Of a stretch of DNA of 40,976 nucleotides, positions 37,394 through 40,976 are shown piece after piece. A model generated the notes under the pieces. The model was not told where the DNA came from. It saw nothing but the letters and a program-made list of their open reading frames with translations, and ran no database searches. The DNA comes from Phycisphaerales bacterium (GTDB taxonomy: Bacteria > Planctomycetota > Phycisphaerae > Phycisphaerales > UBA1924). The position numbers and the translations under genes were made by a program. Position 1 is the first letter of the stretch. The number at the start of each line of letters is the position of its first letter. The stretch is taken from positions 1-40,976 of the forward strand of contig JACVCS010000029.1 in the NCBI GenBank assembly GCA_016741915.1. The letters are read 5' to 3'.

Positions 37394-37744
37394 ATGGCTT
37401 CAGACTGGTCCGACAACATCCTCATCAGCGAACTGTCCGACGAGCCCGCCCTCTCCGAGGAGCTCAGCGCCGTCTACGACAGGCTCTCCCCCCGCGCAAC
37501 CAAGCACCTCGTGCTGAACTTCTCAGGCGTGACGTACGTCTCGTCGTCACACCTCGCCCTGCTGCTGCGCCTGCGCAAGCGCCTCGTCGACAGCGGCCGA
37601 TCCATGGTCCTCTGCTCCATGAGCGATCAGGTCTGGTCCGTCTTCATGCTCACCGGGCTCGACCGTGTCTTCCGCACCGCACAAGACCCCATGACCGCGC
37701 TGGCAACCCTGCAGCTCGAGTCGGAGCAGGGCCTGGGGGATTGA
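37394..37744 (+). CDS. STAS-domain protein (anti-sigma factor antagonist-like)
   Basis: 116 residues, the size of SpoIIAA/RsbV. The fold is seen in HLVLNFSGVTYVSSSHLALL and LLRLRKRLVDSGRSMVLCSM, with the final helix MTALATLQLESEQG. In SpoIIAA the phosphorylated serine is in DSSGLG; the aligned stretch here is SSSHLA, with Ser51 in the phosphosite position. Such proteins bind a switch kinase when unphosphorylated and free the kinase's other partner. No kinase of the HATPase switch type is in the window, but an RsbU-like phosphatase lies 800 bases further, on the other strand. It is followed after 4 bases by the ATPase gene, so cotranslation is likely. The link between the two is unexplained. 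Confidence 0.88.
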   Translation: MASDWSDNILISELSDEPALSEELSAVYDRLSPRATKHLVLNFSGVTYVSSSHLALLLRLRKRLVDSGRSMVLCSMSDQVWSVFMLTGLDRVFRTAQDPMTALATLQLESEQGLGD

Positions 37745-37748
37745 GCCT

Positions 37749-38513
<765 letters not shown>

Positions 38514-38530
38514 ATCTCGTGTTGGTCTTT

Positions 38531-38566
38531 GGTGGCACGGCTCTCCAGAGCCGTGCGCTTTTTTCG
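38531..38566 (+). terminator. Dispersed palindrome, copy 3, acting as terminator
   Basis: GGTG, GCACGGCTCT (38535-38544), CC, AGAGCCGTGC (38547-38556), GC and then six T: a perfect 10-bp stem with a U-tract on the plus strand, 21 bases after the ATPase stop. It is the same element as at 18052 and 25091, in the opposite orientation, again between convergent genes. Confidence 0.88.
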
Positions 38567-38571
38567 TGACC

Positions 38572-39957
38572 CTACGCCGCGTGCCGATCTGTCCGACCGA
38601 ACTTCATCGCACCGCCCGCGGCTTGATCAACTCCGCGATCCGCCGCTGATTGATGGCGAACCCGCCGCAGCGCCACCAGCGTGATGTCGTCGCCTTGATG
38701 AAGCGAGCCGGTCTGCATCGTCAGTTCGTGCGCGAAACGCTCGACGCCTTCCTCAAGCGACACCGCGTCGTTTCCATGCCGAGCCGACGCCGAGATCGCA
38801 CGAACGTGGTGCAGCAGCGCCCGCTCGTACGACCCAATCGGCAGTTCATCCAACGCGTCATCGCTTGCACGCCGAACGTGCCCGTCGTTTTCACTGAGTT
38901 GAGTATGCCCGCACAGATTGTCCAGCGCCCGATCGAACCCGTCGGTGATCATCGCCAGCACGTCGCCTTCCTTCAGTTCGCGTTCGCACTGGTCATAGTT
39001 CACATCCGCAACGACACCCAGCGGCGGCCCGCCCGCGTCCAGCACCACCGCCTCCGAAAGATCCGCCTCGCTGACCACCATCGGCGCCGGGTGCCCAGCC
39101 ACCGCGCACCGCACGCTCCACGTCCGCGTGTTGATCACCGCGTACGCCGCCGTGACCAGGATGTGCACATCCCCACGCCGATCGATGAACGCGTTGTTGA
39201 GCCTCGTCAGCGCCTCGCCCGGCGGCAGGATCCGCACGCCGCTCGAATGCACCTCCGTCATCGGTAGCAGCTTGCTCACGAGCATGAGCGTCAACGCCGC
39301 GGGGATGCCGTGCCCGCTCGCATCGGCAACCAGCACGCCCACGTGCTCATCGTCGAGTTGCACCACGTCGAACGAATCGCCGCTGAGCGTCGACGACGCC
39401 CGGCTGATGGCCGCGAAGTTCAGCCCCTGCACCTCGGGCATCCGTTGCGGCAGCAACTCGCGCTGCAAGATCGCCGCCGCCTGCATCTCCTCGTGCATCG
39501 CTTCGAGCTGCTTCCCCGCCGAGGCGTTGACGCGTTCGAGCAGTTCGCCGCGACGCTTGGCATCCTTCAGCGAAGCCGCCGCCGCGTTCAACCCCGCCAG
39601 CACGCCCGCCACCGTCCGATCGTCGGCCGACCGCGGCAGCGTGACAAAGACCCCCTCCGCGTCCGCCTCGACCTCACCCGGTTCATCGCACAGCAGCACG
39701 CACGCGAGCCCAACCTCGCGCGAGATCGACGCCGCACGCCGCCGCGCCGGCGCCGCATGCTCGCCAAAGGCCACCACCACCAGACAATCCGCCCCGCGCA
39801 CAAACGCCTCGGCCTCACCCGCACCGCGCAGCCTCGTCAGCGAATCCGCACGCGTCGAAACCACCGCCGCCCGCACAGGCCAGACCGATAACACCCCGCG
39901 CACCCGACGGTCCGCCTCCTCGCAGGAAACACCCGCGGCCAAAACCGCCACGCTCAC
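38572..39957 (-). CDS. RsbU/SpoIIE-type PP2C phosphatase with a receiver-like front domain
   Basis: 461 residues from the GTG at 39957, preferred because GGAG stands 6 bases upstream; a TTG at 40029 would add 24 residues. Residues about 1-135 look like an alpha/beta domain related to response regulators, but without a clear phospho-Asp site. A coiled coil follows (about 140-175) and then a PPM/SpoIIE domain: AAAILQRELLPQRMPEVQGL, SGDSFDVVQ, VLVADASGHGIPAALTLML, MITDGFDRA and GDDITLVALRR, with all metal-binding Asp residues present. Such enzymes dephosphorylate STAS-domain proteins to start partner switching. A STAS protein is encoded about 830 bases away, convergent, so it is a candidate substrate. 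The C-terminal tail is short and basic. Confidence 0.9.
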   Translation of the reverse strand: MSVAVLAAGVSCEEADRRVRGVLSVWPVRAAVVSTRADSLTRLRGAGEAEAFVRGADCLVVVAFGEHAAPARRRAASISREVGLACVLLCDEPGEVEADAEGVFVTLPRSADDRTVAGVLAGLNAAAASLKDAKRRGELLERVNASAGKQLEAMHEEMQAAAILQRELLPQRMPEVQGLNFAAISRASSTLSGDSFDVVQLDDEHVGVLVADASGHGIPAALTLMLVSKLLPMTEVHSSGVRILPPGEALTRLNNAFIDRRGDVHILVTAAYAVINTRTWSVRCAVAGHPAPMVVSEADLSEAVVLDAGGPPLGVVADVNYDQCERELKEGDVLAMITDGFDRALDNLCGHTQLSENDGHVRRASDDALDELPIGSYERALLHHVRAISASARHGNDAVSLEEGVERFAHELTMQTGSLHQGDDITLVALRRVRHQSAADRGVDQAAGGAMKFGRTDRHAA

Positions 39958-40186
39958 CGATCGCTCCGCTCGCTTCAAGCCTGTTTCCCCAATCAAACCC
40001 GAGGCCACACCAACCCCGATCCTCGCCAATCACCTCACCATCGGCACGCCCAACCACCAAGTTCACACCCACCACCACCAACGCGAAAATCCTCACAACC
40101 ACAACCCGCCAATCCGCCACCATCGCGCGAAACGCGCATGAAAGCACCGAAGCACCACCGCCGCAGGAGATGCCCGCTTCGCTGTC

Positions 40187-40227
40187 TTGCTGCTTTGAGC
40201 TTTGCTGCTTTGAGCTTTGCTACTTTG
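40187..40227. repeat. 15-base tandem repeat
   Basis: TTGCTGCTTTGAGCT occurs twice perfectly (40187-40216), with a third partial copy to 40227. It lies in the spacer of about 280 bases between the PP2C and DUF192 genes, just after the DUF192 stop. No gene is supported in the rest of that spacer. Confidence 0.85.
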
Positions 40228-40238
40228 CGCAGCACCCC

Positions 40239-40865
40239 TCACCGCGCCCGCCGAACGTACTCCTCGCGCTCGAACTGCACCAAGTCGCCCTCCTTCACGT
40301 TCAGCGTCTTCAGCGTCCCGCCCGCCAGTTCAATCACAAACTGCGCCGGGAATCGGCTCGAATACTGCTTCAGCCGGGCGTTGTACGTCACGTTGTTCGC
40401 GTCCGCGGGCGTTCCCTCACCCTTGCTCGCGTCCCGCGGCGGCTCGGGCTTCATTTCGTACATCGCCAGCACGCGCCCCGCCGGGTCCAGGTACACAATG
40501 TCGATCGCGATCGGGCAGTCACGCATCACGAACCCCTGCACCGCCACCTGTCCGGGCGGAAAGACAAACAGCATCCCCCCGTCCGGCTCGATCACCGTCC
40601 GCTCCGACAACCCGCGGAACCGCGTCTGCGGGTCCAGCGCCAGCTCCAGAAAGAACTTCCTCCCGCCCAGCTTCACCGCGCCCACGTTCGCCCCCGCCTT
40701 CTCTTCGCACCCGCTGAGCCCCACGCCCGCAAACACCAGCAGCGCCAACGTCATCACCACCGCCGCCGCGGCGCGAAGCACGGCCCACCGCCCCAAGCCG
40801 CCCGCCGCCATCCCCGTCCGCTGCACGTTCATCCGCGATGGTTCTTCGCACGCGACAACAGCCAT
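40239..40865 (-). CDS. DUF192 lipoprotein
   Basis: 208 residues from the ATG at 40865, with GGAGGA 7 bases upstream. A basic front is followed by a hydrophobic helix (about 30-48, AAAAVVMTLALLVFAGVGL) and lipobox LSGC with Cys53, so it should be an envelope lipoprotein. The mature part is DUF192: TRFRGLSERT, DGGMLFVFPP, GFVMRDCPIAIDIVYLDPAG and FVIELAGGTLKTLNVKEGD, the beta-rich fold with the conserved Arg-x2-Gly-Leu and GMLF motifs. An insert of about 20 residues (PPRDASKGEGTPADANNVTY) precedes the final strands. The family's biochemical role is unknown to me; some members are linked to stress or stator functions. Its start overlaps the tail of the upstream gene by 37 bases. Confidence 0.93.
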   Translation of the reverse strand: MAVVACEEPSRMNVQRTGMAAGGLGRWAVLRAAAAVVMTLALLVFAGVGLSGCEEKAGANVGAVKLGGRKFFLELALDPQTRFRGLSERTVIEPDGGMLFVFPPGQVAVQGFVMRDCPIAIDIVYLDPAGRVLAMYEMKPEPPRDASKGEGTPADANNVTYNARLKQYSSRFPAQFVIELAGGTLKTLNVKEGDLVQFEREEYVRRAR

Positions 40866-40976
40866 TGGTGATCCTCCGCACTGCACACCGCCGCCGACCG
40901 CGGCAGCTTCTCCAGATCGAAAGCGTACACGAGTTCCGAGGCCTTCATCTCAAACCGCTCACCCACCCCTCCAACC
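40829..40976 (-). CDS. C-terminal end of a gene running off the right edge (hypothetical)
   Basis: On the minus strand an open frame enters from the window edge and ends with TGA at 40829-40831. The last 48 residues read like a real protein end (RFEMKASELVYAFDLEKLPR, then AAVCSAEDHQWLLSRAKNHR) and cannot be assigned to a family. If coding, it overlaps the DUF192 start by 37 bases and carries that gene's ribosome-binding site, which would couple the two. Confidence 0.4.
   Translation of the reverse strand, partial: VGGVGERFEMKASELVYAFDLEKLPRSAAVCSAEDHQWLLSRAKNHRG

Noticed and set aside
40035..40235. 66-codon minus-strand frame with AKLKAAKLKAA
   Set aside because: The peptide repeat comes from the 15-base DNA repeat; the rest is Gly/Cys/Trp-rich noise.

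Overview
The window looks like the chromosome of a GC-rich planctomycete, most likely of class Phycisphaerae. This rests on several signs: a 23S-5S rRNA operon with no 16S beside it, a prepilin-like protein with an H-X9-[DS]G tail, a short protein with a C-x2-C / C-x2-C finger of planctomycete style, very Gly/Pro-rich inner-membrane proteins in a PilM operon, and Kdo/LPS-transport genes that imply a Gram-negative envelope. The lineage is inferred from gene content; the species cannot be read from the window.

Layout. 1-5.6 kb: the start of a DUF2721 membrane protein (cut by the window edge), a prepilin-like protein, a class III aminotransferase, a PilZ-DnaJ fusion, a lipoprotein-type MsrA and an SMR-family (Gdx/SugE-like) exporter. 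5.6-10.3 kb: a small Cys-rich protein, then 5S and 23S rRNA on the minus strand with their own promoter, boxA-like leader and terminator. 10.3-16.6 kb: a minus-strand operon headed by a PilM protein that seems to be fused to a PilN-like segment, followed by two large single-pass membrane proteins. 16.7-23.7 kb: minus-strand housekeeping genes: queG, a sugar-phosphate isomerase-like TIM barrel, an orphan histidine kinase, a cold-shock protein, pnp and rpsO. 23.8-27.9 kb: a class I aminotransferase, scpA, then kdsD and kdsC separated by 19 copies of a 7-base repeat. 27.9-34.3 kb: an 1136-residue LptC/LptA-like protein directly after kdsC, a DUF2256-DUF3253 protein and a large secreted protein. 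34.3-41 kb: gyrA, a STAS protein, a LolD/MacB-type ATPase, an RsbU-type phosphatase, a DUF192 lipoprotein and the tail of a gene running off the right edge.

Functional links. kdsD, kdsC and the giant protein mirror the kdsD-kdsC-lptC-lptA order of proteobacteria, so this block should make Kdo and move LPS across the periplasm. The PilM operon should form the inner-membrane platform of a type IV pilus or type II secretion-like machine, and the prepilin near the left edge could be a substrate of such a machine. The STAS protein and the PP2C phosphatase near the right edge could form a partner-switching pair. rpsO and pnp keep their classical order. No phage, insertion sequence, CRISPR array or tRNA gene was seen. 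The most unusual items are the PilM-PilN-like fusion, the giant LptC/LptA-like protein, the 7-base repeat array, a dispersed 26-base palindrome at gene ends, and a GyrA whose quinolone-contact positions are both non-standard.
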